64,000 nucleotides of DNA from Spirochaetota bacterium. GTDB lineage: Bacteria; Spirochaetota; Spirochaetia; Treponematales; Treponemataceae. The notes below the pieces were generated by a model that was given only the letters and a program-made list of their open reading frames with translations, ran no database searches and had not been told where the DNA came from. Shown one piece after another: positions 33,397 through 41,757 of this stretch; position 1 is the stretch's first letter, and each line of letters begins with the position of its first letter. A program made the translations under genes and the position numbers. The stretch is from positions 248,001 through 312,000 of the forward strand of contig JAEWSQ010000012.1 of the NCBI GenBank assembly GCA_023398165.1, written 5' to 3'.

Positions 33397-34524
33397 ACGT
33401 TTTCATTATATACTTCGGCTGATGTTCTGCTGTTTTCAGCGGTAATTCTTCTAATAATAATTTTTCATTCTCTTCTTCATTATGATAATCTTCAGCTTTC
33501 AGCAAGATACAGAATGCTTGTGTCTATTACAATTCTTGCTATTATTATTTTGGATTTTTTATCCCGCCTTACTCTGCCTTTCAACACATCTGTTAACTAT
33601 GTTATATTGTACTGCATTAATTTTATCTATTTTATTCTTCAGCCGCTTCCGGTTAGCATTGGACTGATGTATTTATTCTCGCTCTTTAGAGAAAAGCGGT
33701 TCCCGGTGCTTTACCACCTTCTGTTTCTAATTCCTTTTTTTTCAGGCTGTATTGTTATGATGCACTCGCTTTTTACAGACGTAATCTTTTTTTTGGATGC
33801 TGATAATGTGTATCACCGGGGACCAGGCATGGCAATATATGCGGTTATCAATTACTCATATATTATTCCTGCCGTATATCTGATAATTCATAACCGGGAT
33901 AAAGTTAAGCGTGGAACAATTTTAGTAGTAATAATCTATACAATAATTCCTCTTGCGGGGTCTCTTTTCCAGCTTCTTTTCTACGGCATCATTACAGCCT
34001 GGCCTTCATTTACCCTTGCTCTTCTTCTTGTTTTCATTTTCATCGAAGGCCGGAAAAGCGACAGGGATTATCTGACGGGGCTTTTAAACCGGCAATGTTT
34101 TGATGCAAGAATTTACAGCCGTATTGAACAGTTTGATAAAAAAGGTTCCTTTACTCTTGTAGTCATTGACCTTAACAAGTTTAAATCTATTAACGATGAA
34201 TTCGGCCATGATCAAGGGGATGAAGCGCTTCAGGCGGTATCGCTTATATTATCGCACTCTGTATCTCCTTCAGATGCCGCTGCCCGGTATGGAGGCGATG
34301 AATTTATTCTTCTTCTGGAAACTGCGGATGAAGGAACCGTACATAAAATACTTCAAAGAATTCAAAAAAATCTTGATGAATGGAACCGCAAGGGAGATAT
34401 GCCCTTTACTCTTTCATTAAGCGCAGGTTATGCGGTGTATGATCCTGTTAAACTCAAAGATTATAACAGTTTATTTAAATGTGCAGATGAAATGATGTTC
34501 AGTGTTAAAACCGGAAGCAGATAG
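33394..34524 (+). CDS. 7TM-type diguanylate cyclase
   Basis: 376 aa. The N-terminal ~225 residues contain about seven membrane segments with short loops, like a 7TM sensor domain but without a large extracellular module. The C-terminal GGDEF domain is intact: 'SDRDYLTGLLNRQCFD' start motif, 'VVIDLNKFKSINDEFGHDQG' (metal and guanine contacts) and 'RYGGDEFILLLE' (GGDEF at 300-304). It should make cyclic di-GMP and be active; an RxxD inhibitory site is not obvious just upstream of GGDEF. The GTG start is supported by the -10 spacing; no ATG is in a better place. It is divergent from the DHCR24-like gene. Confidence 0.93.
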   Translation: MTFSLYTSADVLLFSAVILLIIIFHSLLHYDNLQLSARYRMLVSITILAIIILDFLSRLTLPFNTSVNYVILYCINFIYFILQPLPVSIGLMYLFSLFREKRFPVLYHLLFLIPFFSGCIVMMHSLFTDVIFFLDADNVYHRGPGMAIYAVINYSYIIPAVYLIIHNRDKVKRGTILVVIIYTIIPLAGSLFQLLFYGIITAWPSFTLALLLVFIFIEGRKSDRDYLTGLLNRQCFDARIYSRIEQFDKKGSFTLVVIDLNKFKSINDEFGHDQGDEALQAVSLILSHSVSPSDAAARYGGDEFILLLETADEGTVHKILQRIQKNLDEWNRKGDMPFTLSLSAGYAVYDPVKLKDYNSLFKCADEMMFSVKTGSR

Positions 34525-34556
34525 GATTTTTATACAGAAAAAATTATGCTCTATTA

Positions 34557-34821
34557 TTGATCTTCATATTGTTATTTCCCTATGTTATTACTGCACAGGA
34601 TAATACTGATGAATCAGTAAACAGTGCTGACAAAACAGATACTGCCGCCTTTGAATCATCTGAACTCACGCAGGATGAAACGGAATACTTATACGGCAGC
34701 AGCCGTAATAATATTCTCATGGCAAATATTGGCAGGGGAAAAGAATGGTCCTATATCGCTGTTAATTTTTATACTTGCCTTTTTAACCTTCGGAGTTCCT
34801 CAAAGCTGGGGTACAAAGTAA
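34557..34821 (+). pseudogene. Small exported/membrane protein with an apparent frameshift
   Basis: Frame A gives a signal-peptide-like 'LLLIFILLFPYVITAQ' followed by an acidic, low-complexity segment ('SVNSADKTDTAAFESSEL') and 'NILMANIGRGKEW'. Directly after the run GGGGAAAA (34735-34742) the +1 frame gives a convincing membrane segment, 'NGPISLLIFILAFLTFGV', ending 'PQSWGTK' and a stop at 34819-34821. Removing one base from the run joins the two parts into one signal-linker-TM protein of about 88 aa. Frame A alone runs into nonsense-like sequence to 34868. No ATG starts frame A; TTG 34557 is the only conventional start. It may be a true pseudogene, slippage-dependent or a sequencing artefact. 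Confidence 0.5.
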
Positions 34822-34864
34822 ACACATATAGCACAAAAACTTCCTTTTTGATAAAATGCGGCTT

Positions 34865-36685
34865 ATGAAAACATCAGAAACCTTAATCGCAACATTACGG
34901 GAAGTTCCCGCAGAGGCTGTTATTGCAAGCCATCAGCTTATGCTCCGTGCAGGTTTATTACGCAAACTTGGAAACGGGCTTTTTGCGTATCTCCCCTTCG
35001 GACTGCGCTCTTTCCGCAAGGTTGAAAATATTATACGTGAAGAAATGAACAATATAGGCGCTCTGGAATTCCGTCCTTCAGTAGTCGTTCCCGGCGAATT
35101 ATGGCGGGAATCCGGCCGGTGGGAAACCATGGGTGCAGGAATGCTCCGCGTAAAAAACCGCGTAGATCAGGAACTTGTTGTGAGCCCCACTGCAGAAGAA
35201 GCCTTCACTGCCCTTATACGCGATGAACTATCTTCCTATAAACAGCTGCCGATTACAGCGTATCAGATAAATACAAAATACCGCGACGAAATCCGGCCCC
35301 GCTACGGCGTCATGAGAGGCAGAGAGTTTACTATGAAGGATGCCTATTCATTCCATGCCGACCAGAAAAGCCTCGATGAAACCTACGATAAATTTGCGCT
35401 TGCCTACCGGAAAATATTTAAACGTCTGGGATTATCTGTAATTCCGGTACGTGCCGATGCCGGAGCAATGGGCGGTACGGGTTCAGAAGAATTCATGGTC
35501 GAAAGCGCTGTAGGCGATGACACACTAATACTCTGTCCTTCCTGCGGATATGCCGCCAACACCGAAAAAGCTGCCTGTGCACCGGACGTTCCCTTGAATG
35601 CAGAAGGGAAACCCCAGCAGAAAACTACTATGTCAAAGGAAGCAATCGATACCCCCAGTGTACGTACAATCGAAGAGCTTTCTGCTTTCCTTAAAACAAA
35701 TCCTCAGACATTTATAAAGACGCTCATATACAAAGTGCACAATTGCGAGCTTGATCTAACCAAGGCGCCCGGCTGTTCAAACCTCAAGCGCGTGACAGAC
35801 ACCGGAGATGCTGCAAAATACTACCCTGTATCTTTCTTTGCCGTGTGCATCAGGGGAGACCTCGATGTAAATGAAGCAAAACTTGCTGCTTTACTAAAGG
35901 CAAGCGAAGTCGAACTTGCCTGCGATGACGATGTTGTTCGTATAACAAATGCGCCTGTGGGTTTTGCAGGCCCTGCAGGCTTAAGTTCTGTCCCTGTAAT
36001 AGCAGACGAAACAGTGAGTGCGATGCACGATGCCGTTACCGGCGGTCTTGCTAAAGATGTTCATCTCATTCATGTGGAACCGGGCCGTGATTTTACTCCT
36101 TTTATAACAGGCGATGTAAGAACAGTAGTTGCAGGAGATAAATGCGCTGCCTGCGGAGCTGAATACTACAGTAAAAAAGGCAACGAACTAGGGCACATCT
36201 TTAAACTCGGCTATAAATATACCAAGGCAATGAATGTAACCTACCTTGATGAATCAGGAAAACTCCAGATTCCCGCTATGGGCTGCTACGGTATAGGTGT
36301 TGACCGTGCACTTGCTTCTATTATTGAAGAACATCATGACGATAACGGCATTGTCTGGACAATGAGTACAGCTCCGTATCAGGCGGTAATTGTTCCTATC
36401 AAATATGAGGGGGCAATGAAAGAGACAGCCGACAAGCTCTATGCAGAGTTTAAAAAAGAGGGAATTGAAGTTCTGCTTGATGACCGCAACGAAAGACCCG
36501 GTGTCAAGTTCAAGGATATGGATCTCATCGGTATTCCTGTGCGTGTTGTTGTGGGCGATAAAAATCTGCCCAATGTGGAAATAAAAGAGCGCTCAAAGAG
36601 TGATCCGGTTTTGATTCCTTCAGAAAAGGCATCAGTTCATGTCAAATCTATCATTGATGCTGCCTTAGCAGATCTGAATGCATAG
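34865..36685 (+). CDS. proS: Prolyl-tRNA synthetase (bacterial type with editing domain)
   Basis: About 606 aa. A class II synthetase that charges tRNA-Pro. The N-terminus 'MKTSETLIATLREVPAEA' aligns with the usual ProS start, so ATG 34865 is preferred to ATG 34856. Motif 1 is at 'HQLMLRAGLLRKLGNGLFAY', motif 2 at 'TKYRDEIRPRYGVMRGREF', the INS/YbaK editing insertion at ~225-400 ('TFIKTLIYKV', 'VGFAGPAGLS'), motif 3 at 'CYGIGVDRALASI', and the anticodon-binding domain at ~500-606 ('VLLDDRNERPGVKFKDMDLIGIP' split there). TAAAAT (34852-34857) lies 13 nt before the start and no ribosome binding site is seen, so a leaderless mRNA is possible. Confidence 0.97.
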   Translation: MKTSETLIATLREVPAEAVIASHQLMLRAGLLRKLGNGLFAYLPFGLRSFRKVENIIREEMNNIGALEFRPSVVVPGELWRESGRWETMGAGMLRVKNRVDQELVVSPTAEEAFTALIRDELSSYKQLPITAYQINTKYRDEIRPRYGVMRGREFTMKDAYSFHADQKSLDETYDKFALAYRKIFKRLGLSVIPVRADAGAMGGTGSEEFMVESAVGDDTLILCPSCGYAANTEKAACAPDVPLNAEGKPQQKTTMSKEAIDTPSVRTIEELSAFLKTNPQTFIKTLIYKVHNCELDLTKAPGCSNLKRVTDTGDAAKYYPVSFFAVCIRGDLDVNEAKLAALLKASEVELACDDDVVRITNAPVGFAGPAGLSSVPVIADETVSAMHDAVTGGLAKDVHLIHVEPGRDFTPFITGDVRTVVAGDKCAACGAEYYSKKGNELGHIFKLGYKYTKAMNVTYLDESGKLQIPAMGCYGIGVDRALASIIEEHHDDNGIVWTMSTAPYQAVIVPIKYEGAMKETADKLYAEFKKEGIEVLLDDRNERPGVKFKDMDLIGIPVRVVVGDKNLPNVEIKERSKSDPVLIPSEKASVHVKSIIDAALADLNA

Positions 36686-36743
36686 AACAGACATTACGGC
36701 TCAGCATCTCATGCCGTCTATCTGTGAATTAAAAGGAGGGTGT

Positions 36744-37763
36744 ATGAAAAAATTACTGATAATCAGCGCAGTGCTTTTCTTTTCATATTCCCTTTGTGCT
36801 CTTCCCGGAATTACTGAATATATTCCGACCCAGTCAGGCGAGTATGTGTATTACAGGGATTACACCTTTGAAGAAGAGACTTATATAGGTTTTCTTCAGT
36901 ATGATGCAGGCACTTATGCAGTCCGGTATTATTCTCCGAATGCGAAAACCGGCTCATCAGATATTCATATTCTTTTTTCAATGAATCCGGACAGTACTAT
37001 AGTTGAGCTCACCGGAGAAAAAATTATTTCAGAAGTTACTGCAGAAGACGTCGACACCGTAAATTATATTCACGACCTTCTCTATGAATTCAATGCAAGG
37101 CGCAAGAATCTAAATGGGAAAAATTTTACAGCCCCTCTGCGAATTAATGAAAATTTTGACCAGTTCGGCGGCAATGTAACCATGGTATACCGCGGTTATA
37201 TTCCGTTATACAGTCTTGAATCTATACGCTCTGAAAAAGGAGATATTCTTTTTCAGGCCGAAGCTATGGGCGTCATTCTTGACGGCGAAGATTCCTCGTT
37301 TTCCCAATTTAAAGGATTCCAGAATTTACCTGCTTTACTATCAGGAAAGGACTCAAAGAAAAATCTCGATGATCAATGGAAAAGCGATGCGGAAAGCTAC
37401 TGGACAATGGGCGATAACGCCATGTTTTTTATAAATACTGTGGAAATTAATGCAGAGGATTATACCAAAAACGGGTACTCTGTTGAGGACTTTTTTACCC
37501 GTTATTTTCTCTTATCCTCCGGAGGCTCATATTTTTATCTGCCGTATGCAGGTATAGAAAAAAAAGGAGGCGATTCTTCTTCTCTCTTTCTTATTAACAC
37601 TGCGCTGTCCTTTTCCGGGGAATCGACGTATACAAAGGATTTTAAGATTCTTTTAAAAGAATCAGACAACAGGTATTGGTTTTATGTTCTGTCCATATAT
37701 GATGCTTTTTATAAAGAGAATAAGTCCTATTTTGACGAGTTTGTTAGAAAATTAATTCCCTGA
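36744..37763 (+). CDS. Exported protein of unknown function
   Basis: 339 aa. ATG 36744 has AAGGAGGG upstream and begins a signal peptide ('KKLLIISAVLFFSYSLCALP'). The open frame extends upstream over the end of proS, but that start is not credible. The mature part is rich in Tyr, Ser and Asp with beta-type segments ('GEYVYYRDYTFEEETYIGF'), compatible with a periplasmic or outer-surface beta protein; no Cys lipobox beyond 'SLCAL', which could be a weak lipobox. I do not recognise a family. It is convergent with the GerMN gene, the stop codons being 2 bp apart. Confidence 0.75.
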   Translation: MKKLLIISAVLFFSYSLCALPGITEYIPTQSGEYVYYRDYTFEEETYIGFLQYDAGTYAVRYYSPNAKTGSSDIHILFSMNPDSTIVELTGEKIISEVTAEDVDTVNYIHDLLYEFNARRKNLNGKNFTAPLRINENFDQFGGNVTMVYRGYIPLYSLESIRSEKGDILFQAEAMGVILDGEDSSFSQFKGFQNLPALLSGKDSKKNLDDQWKSDAESYWTMGDNAMFFINTVEINAEDYTKNGYSVEDFFTRYFLLSSGGSYFYLPYAGIEKKGGDSSSLFLINTALSFSGESTYTKDFKILLKESDNRYWFYVLSIYDAFYKENKSYFDEFVRKLIP

Positions 37764-37765
37764 GC

Positions 37766-38605
37766 TTATTTAAAAGTGGAACGGGGCAGCGGGGAGCCTA
37801 TCCAAACACCCTCTCCTCCCAGGTAGCTTTCTTTTTGACCGTTAATGAGGAATTGAACCGATTCAATACTGGAAAATGAGGTCGCAGTGTACACTATCTG
37901 CATGAGCTGTCCAAGATACCCTTCAACACCGTACTTATTATATTGAAACTCTTCACTGAAATTTAAAAATGCAGTTTTATCGGTAATGGAAGCAGACAGA
38001 AGCTTTGTGCCCTCGGGGATGAGAGACATTGTGCCCTTTTCGAGCTCTCCGATTGAGGGTCCTTGAAGAAGAGCTTTTAGAGCTGTTGTCAGCGGGGTCT
38101 GTGTCTTATCTATTTCTCTGGAAATCTCTTTTCTAACTACTGACCCGTCCCCCTCTATCATGACGAAATACAGCAGCATGGTCGTTTTTTCTCCGGTATT
38201 CTGCGCTGCAGTCTGCTGAGTTTCTTTCTTATCGGGCTTAGCAAGTGTAAGATCGCTTTCTTTTTGAGTTTTTTCGGGTTTTGCTGCGGATTCTGAAGGG
38301 GTTTGCACAGACGGCTGAACGGCTGTTTCCGGTATCTTGTCAACTGAATTAAGATCGACAGGAGCGGCTTCTTCTTTTTGCGTTACAATATCTATAACAG
38401 TATCTTTCGCATCATCTTTCTTGCTGATGACTCCGTCTATAAACTCCGGTGTTTCACCTAAAACTTCTTTAAAAAAACCCGTCTCACTGAGGACACTGGA
38501 AATTTTCCCCCGTGCTATTAAAAAAGCAATAACTATTATAACAGCAAATATCAGCCAGAACAGAAAACCGGCTTTATTACCTTTTTTTTGTGTTTTTCCT
38601 GCCAT
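37766..38605 (-). CDS. GerMN-domain membrane protein
   Basis: 279 aa. A basic cytoplasmic N-terminus and single membrane segment (~14-31) anchor it. An 85-residue Pro/Ala/Glu/Lys linker separates this from a C-terminal GerMN domain (~145-275): 'MLLYFVMIEGDGSVVRKEI', 'TPLTTALKALLQGPS', 'LIPEGTKLLSASITDKTAFLNFSEEF' region and 'IVYTATSFSSIESVQFLING'. GerMN occurs in spore germination protein GerM and in many non-sporulating bacteria at the cell envelope, with a presumed wall-related role. TATAAT begins 12 nt before ATG 38605 with no ribosome binding site between. Confidence 0.88.
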   Translation of the reverse strand: MAGKTQKKGNKAGFLFWLIFAVIIVIAFLIARGKISSVLSETGFFKEVLGETPEFIDGVISKKDDAKDTVIDIVTQKEEAAPVDLNSVDKIPETAVQPSVQTPSESAAKPEKTQKESDLTLAKPDKKETQQTAAQNTGEKTTMLLYFVMIEGDGSVVRKEISREIDKTQTPLTTALKALLQGPSIGELEKGTMSLIPEGTKLLSASITDKTAFLNFSEEFQYNKYGVEGYLGQLMQIVYTATSFSSIESVQFLINGQKESYLGGEGVWIGSPLPRSTFK

Positions 38606-38611
38606 TAGTTC

Positions 38612-38640
38612 ATTATAATACAGCGGGTTTCAAAAGTCCA
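38612..38640 (-). promoter_or_regulatory. Promoter of the GerMN gene, probable leaderless transcript
   Basis: On the minus strand: TGGACT (38640-38635), 17-bp spacer, TATAAT (38617-38612), then six bases and ATG 38605. The predicted transcription start is at or within 1-2 nt of the start codon. Confidence 0.6.
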
Positions 38641-38678
38641 TTACCTGCGTACCGGCAGAATCCATCTGATAGGAAGTG

Positions 38679-38707
38679 CTGAAACAAACGTAAAATCATG
38701 GTATACT
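38679..38707 (+). promoter_or_regulatory. Promoter of the sugar-sensing kinase gene, probable leaderless transcript
   Basis: CTGAAA (38679-38684), 17-bp spacer, TATACT (38702-38707), then six bases and ATG 38714. The intervening TAAAAA has no Shine-Dalgarno. The layout (12 nt from -10 to start) equals that of the GGDEF and GerMN genes. Confidence 0.5.
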
Positions 38708-38713
38708 TAAAAA

Positions 38714-40984
38714 ATGGACACTAAGCGACAAAAACAGCCTGTTATAGGTTTCCTCTCCGGCCGTATGGATGAGCCGTATCAGTACTCTGTATGGCGCGGA
38801 GCTGAAGAGGAAGCCCGCCGAATCGGAGCACAGCTGGTTTTTTTCGGAGGTCAGCGCGTAAGAAGTCCCGTCGGCTACGAAGCTTTGGATAATATTGCTT
38901 TTGATCTTGCCCAGAGGACAAGCCTTTCCGGACTTATTGTAATGGCGAATGTTATAGGTACATATCTTTCAGCGCAGGAACAGTCGGATTTTCTTAATCG
39001 TTTCGGCTCAATGCCCATAGTTACTGTGGGTGTTGCTTATGAGGGTTTGGAAAGTGTTACTGTAAATAATAAGGGTGCGATGAAAACTGTTTTGGAGCAC
39101 CTCATTAAGGTACATAAGCGAAGGCATTTTCTTTTTCTTGCAGGACCTTCCACGCATAGAGAATCTGAAGACAGGAAAAAAGAATTCATAGAATATCATT
39201 CATTGCTGCTGAGCGACAGCCCGTCGCCGGTTATTCTGTATGCAGATTTTCAGGAGTTCGACGCGCGTAATGCGGTTGAGAATTTTCTTGCCTCCGGCGG
39301 AATTGTCGATGCCGTAATTGCTGCAAATGATCTTATGGCCTTCGGAGCCTTGAGAGCTTTATCTGAAGCCGGAATCAATGTTCCTATTGATGTATCAGTA
39401 ACCGGTTATGATGATACTGAAAATACCCGCTTTTCAATTCCTCCTCTTACCACTGTCCGGCAGCCTACAAGAGAACTGGGGCGCGAGGCATTGCAAAGAA
39501 TCGCCTGTTCTTTAGGACTTCTGCCGGACGGCGGAGCGCAGGGAATTCCTGAAATATCCTTTGTCATCCGCCAATCCTGCGGATGTTCGAACACTGAAGC
39601 CTCATCGTATTACGGGGCGCCTGATACGCCCTGTTCTCATCTTTCATCATCCAAATTTGAGGTAGATTCTCTTTCATCCCTTGTACAGGCAGTTAACAAG
39701 GAATTAAGCTGCGCCCGGAATCCCGTTTTTTTCCGCAACATGGTATTTCCCCGAAAACTTCAGGAAAAAGCCTCCGCAATAATTACAGAAGGTGAAATGC
39801 GCTATCAGGCTCTGCTTCGAACATCAGTTGAGAAAAGAAGTGCAACCATCCAGGAAATCGGATCATCCCTTGTTTCTTCTTTCGATCTGAATGATGTTCT
39901 TAAGGAAGTTGCCAAAGCTATTATCGCGCTCGATATTTCAGCCTGCTGGCTGGCTTTATTTGACTCACCGGAACGTACTCCGGTATGGGCGCGTCTGCAT
40001 CTTGCATATTCAAATGAAACAGTCCGAATATTATCCCCCTATGGTCTTCGTTTCCGGACTTCAGAAATACTGCCTGGAGGTCTTGCCCCGAATATCAATT
40101 CATATATCTGCGAACCTCTGCGTTACGGCGATGAGCGTCTGGGGTATTTAATATGTACTGCAGAGCCCACTGACCGGCGTGTTTTTGAAGCGTTAAGAGA
40201 TCAGGTTTCAGGTGCAATTAAAGGAGCCCGATTAGTGAACGCCGAGAGGGATAGGGAACGGCAGCTGGAACAGGAAGTCAGGGAACGGACGGTTCAGCTG
40301 TATAATACGAATGAACGTCTTTTAAAGGAAATTGAGCAGCGCAGGACTCTTGAGCAGGAGCTTCTGCAAATTTCAAATGATATTATGGGCAGCATTGGAC
40401 GCGATATTCATGACCATTTATGCCAGGATATTGCAGGAATCGGCTTGAGAGCGGCTCTTATTGACGGTATGATTAAGCGTGCAGATAAAATGGACGCAGC
40501 CGAAATAAGCAGGGAAATTCAGGAAATTGTAAAAGCTTCAGGAAAAGCTGCGGAACTTGCGAAAAGTATAGCTCGCGGATTATATCCTGCCGAGCTCGAG
40601 GCACACGGTCTTGTAAAAACAATAGAATCGCTTGTAGTATCCACACGGAAAAGAAGTACCGCAAAAATAAGCCTCACGGTAACCAGCGCTTTCTCCATAA
40701 ACGATTCGGAAAAAGCGCTTCAGCTTTATAGAATTGTACAGGAAGCTGTCGGAAACGCAATCACTCATTCCGGGGCCGGCGAAATATCTATTAGCCTGCT
40801 GCGGGATGAACATGCGGTTACGGTAATAATCCGCGACAACGGCAAGGGTTTTTCTGTGAATTCAAGCAAAAGCCAGGGGATGGGGTTAAATATCATGAAA
40901 TACAGAGCCAGTGTTATGATGGGCGAATTGAGCATTAAATCCGGTTCCCAGGGGACAGAAATTATGTGCAGGGTTTTTGCATAG
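38714..40984 (+). CDS. Cytoplasmic histidine kinase with LacI-type periplasmic-binding-fold sensor
   Basis: 756 aa. Residues ~9-290 are the ligand-binding part of a LacI/GalR regulator without its DNA-binding head: 'VIGFLSGRMDEPYQYSVWRG', 'LIVMANVIGTYLSA', 'VDAVIAANDLMAFGALRAL', 'VSVTGYDDTENTRFSIPPLT' and 'TTVRQPTRELGREA'. A linker with 'RQSCGC' leads to a GAF-like region (~375-505), a coiled coil (~510-560), the HisKA_3 phosphoacceptor 'RDIHDHLCQDIAGIGL' (His near 566), and an HATPase domain with N-box 'EAVGNAITH' (~677) and 'DNGKGF' (~708). There is no membrane segment, so it senses a sugar that has entered the cell. It precedes its response regulator and a GH52 beta-xylosidase, making xylose or a xyloside the best-guess ligand. 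Confidence 0.92.
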   Translation: MDTKRQKQPVIGFLSGRMDEPYQYSVWRGAEEEARRIGAQLVFFGGQRVRSPVGYEALDNIAFDLAQRTSLSGLIVMANVIGTYLSAQEQSDFLNRFGSMPIVTVGVAYEGLESVTVNNKGAMKTVLEHLIKVHKRRHFLFLAGPSTHRESEDRKKEFIEYHSLLLSDSPSPVILYADFQEFDARNAVENFLASGGIVDAVIAANDLMAFGALRALSEAGINVPIDVSVTGYDDTENTRFSIPPLTTVRQPTRELGREALQRIACSLGLLPDGGAQGIPEISFVIRQSCGCSNTEASSYYGAPDTPCSHLSSSKFEVDSLSSLVQAVNKELSCARNPVFFRNMVFPRKLQEKASAIITEGEMRYQALLRTSVEKRSATIQEIGSSLVSSFDLNDVLKEVAKAIIALDISACWLALFDSPERTPVWARLHLAYSNETVRILSPYGLRFRTSEILPGGLAPNINSYICEPLRYGDERLGYLICTAEPTDRRVFEALRDQVSGAIKGARLVNAERDRERQLEQEVRERTVQLYNTNERLLKEIEQRRTLEQELLQISNDIMGSIGRDIHDHLCQDIAGIGLRAALIDGMIKRADKMDAAEISREIQEIVKASGKAAELAKSIARGLYPAELEAHGLVKTIESLVVSTRKRSTAKISLTVTSAFSINDSEKALQLYRIVQEAVGNAITHSGAGEISISLLRDEHAVTVIIRDNGKGFSVNSSKSQGMGLNIMKYRASVMMGELSIKSGSQGTEIMCRVFA

Positions 40985-41007
40985 AACAGTATTGCAGAGG
41001 TAAGGAA

Positions 41008-41658
41008 ATGGCATTAAAACAAAAATTTATTGTAGTTGATGATCATCCTGTCTATAGACATGGAGTTGCAGCCCTCGTCAACCAGGAACTTCATCTTTCG
41101 AGTGCAGGGGAAGCCGGCGACATTCAGGAAGCGCTTGCCCTTTTAGAGAAGGAAAAACCGAATCTTGCCATAGTCGATATCAGTCTTCAAGGGCAAAACG
41201 GACTCGATCTTGTTAAAATGATTAAAAACTCCTTTCCAAAGACTCTTGTTCTTGTTGTTTCAATGCATGAAGAAAGCCTATACGGTGAAAGAGCAATTAA
41301 GGCGGGTGCCAAAGGGTATGTTATGAAAAACAGCGATCCCGCCTGTCTTCTGGCAGCAGTAAAAAATGTTATAGAGGGAAGAATTGCCGTTTCTGACGAA
41401 TTAAAAGACAGGCTTATGGGTATGATTGCAAATGGAAACAGCAGCGAAGATCCTGTTAAGAAACTGTCAGACCGCGAGCTTGAGGTTTTCCGTTTGATCG
41501 GGAAAGGCTACGGTGTTACAGAGATCGGCGAAGCGCTCCGAATATCAGTTAAGACGGTAAATGCCTACAAAGAAAACATTAAAGAAAAATTAAACCTTTC
41601 ATCTGCTTCAGACTTGCGGAAATATGCGGTTGAATGGATAGTCTCTAATCCTTTATAG
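41008..41658 (+). CDS. NarL/FixJ-type response regulator
   Basis: 216 aa from ATG 41008 (GAGG 7 nt upstream); the frame is open into the kinase gene, but that start is weak. Receiver domain: 'VVDDHPVYRHG' acidic pocket, phosphoacceptor in 'LAIVDISLQGQNG' (Asp near 57), Ser/Thr at 'VVSMHEES' and Lys in 'YVMKNSD'. LuxR-type HTH at ~150-210: 'LSDRELEVFRLIGKGYGVTE' and 'LRISVKTVNAYKENIKEKLN'. It starts ~20 bp after the kinase stop and is the obvious phosphorylation partner. The downstream TCCTAGGA boxes at 41684 and 43833 are candidate binding sites. Confidence 0.94.
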   Translation: MALKQKFIVVDDHPVYRHGVAALVNQELHLSSAGEAGDIQEALALLEKEKPNLAIVDISLQGQNGLDLVKMIKNSFPKTLVLVVSMHEESLYGERAIKAGAKGYVMKNSDPACLLAAVKNVIEGRIAVSDELKDRLMGMIANGNSSEDPVKKLSDRELEVFRLIGKGYGVTEIGEALRISVKTVNAYKENIKEKLNLSSASDLRKYAVEWIVSNPL

Positions 41659-41683
41659 CTTTCAACTGTATATAGGTATTTTA

Positions 41684-41713
41684 TCCTAGGAATAAAGAGG
41701 GTTTGTGCCCTAT
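41684..41713 (+). promoter_or_regulatory. Candidate response-regulator box upstream of the GH52 gene
   Basis: TCCTAGGA (41684-41691), ATAAA (41692-41696), 5 bases, TTTG (41702-41705), 2 bases, CCCTAT (41708-41713). The same order TCCTAGGA - ATAAA - TTTG - CCTAT occurs at 43833-43862 upstream of the ABC binding-protein gene. The core is an 8-bp perfect palindrome. TATACA (41711-41716) just downstream could be the -10. Confidence 0.5.
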
Positions 41714-41757
41714 ACAAGCTAATTGGTTATTGGATTATTGTGAGCATGGAGGATTCC

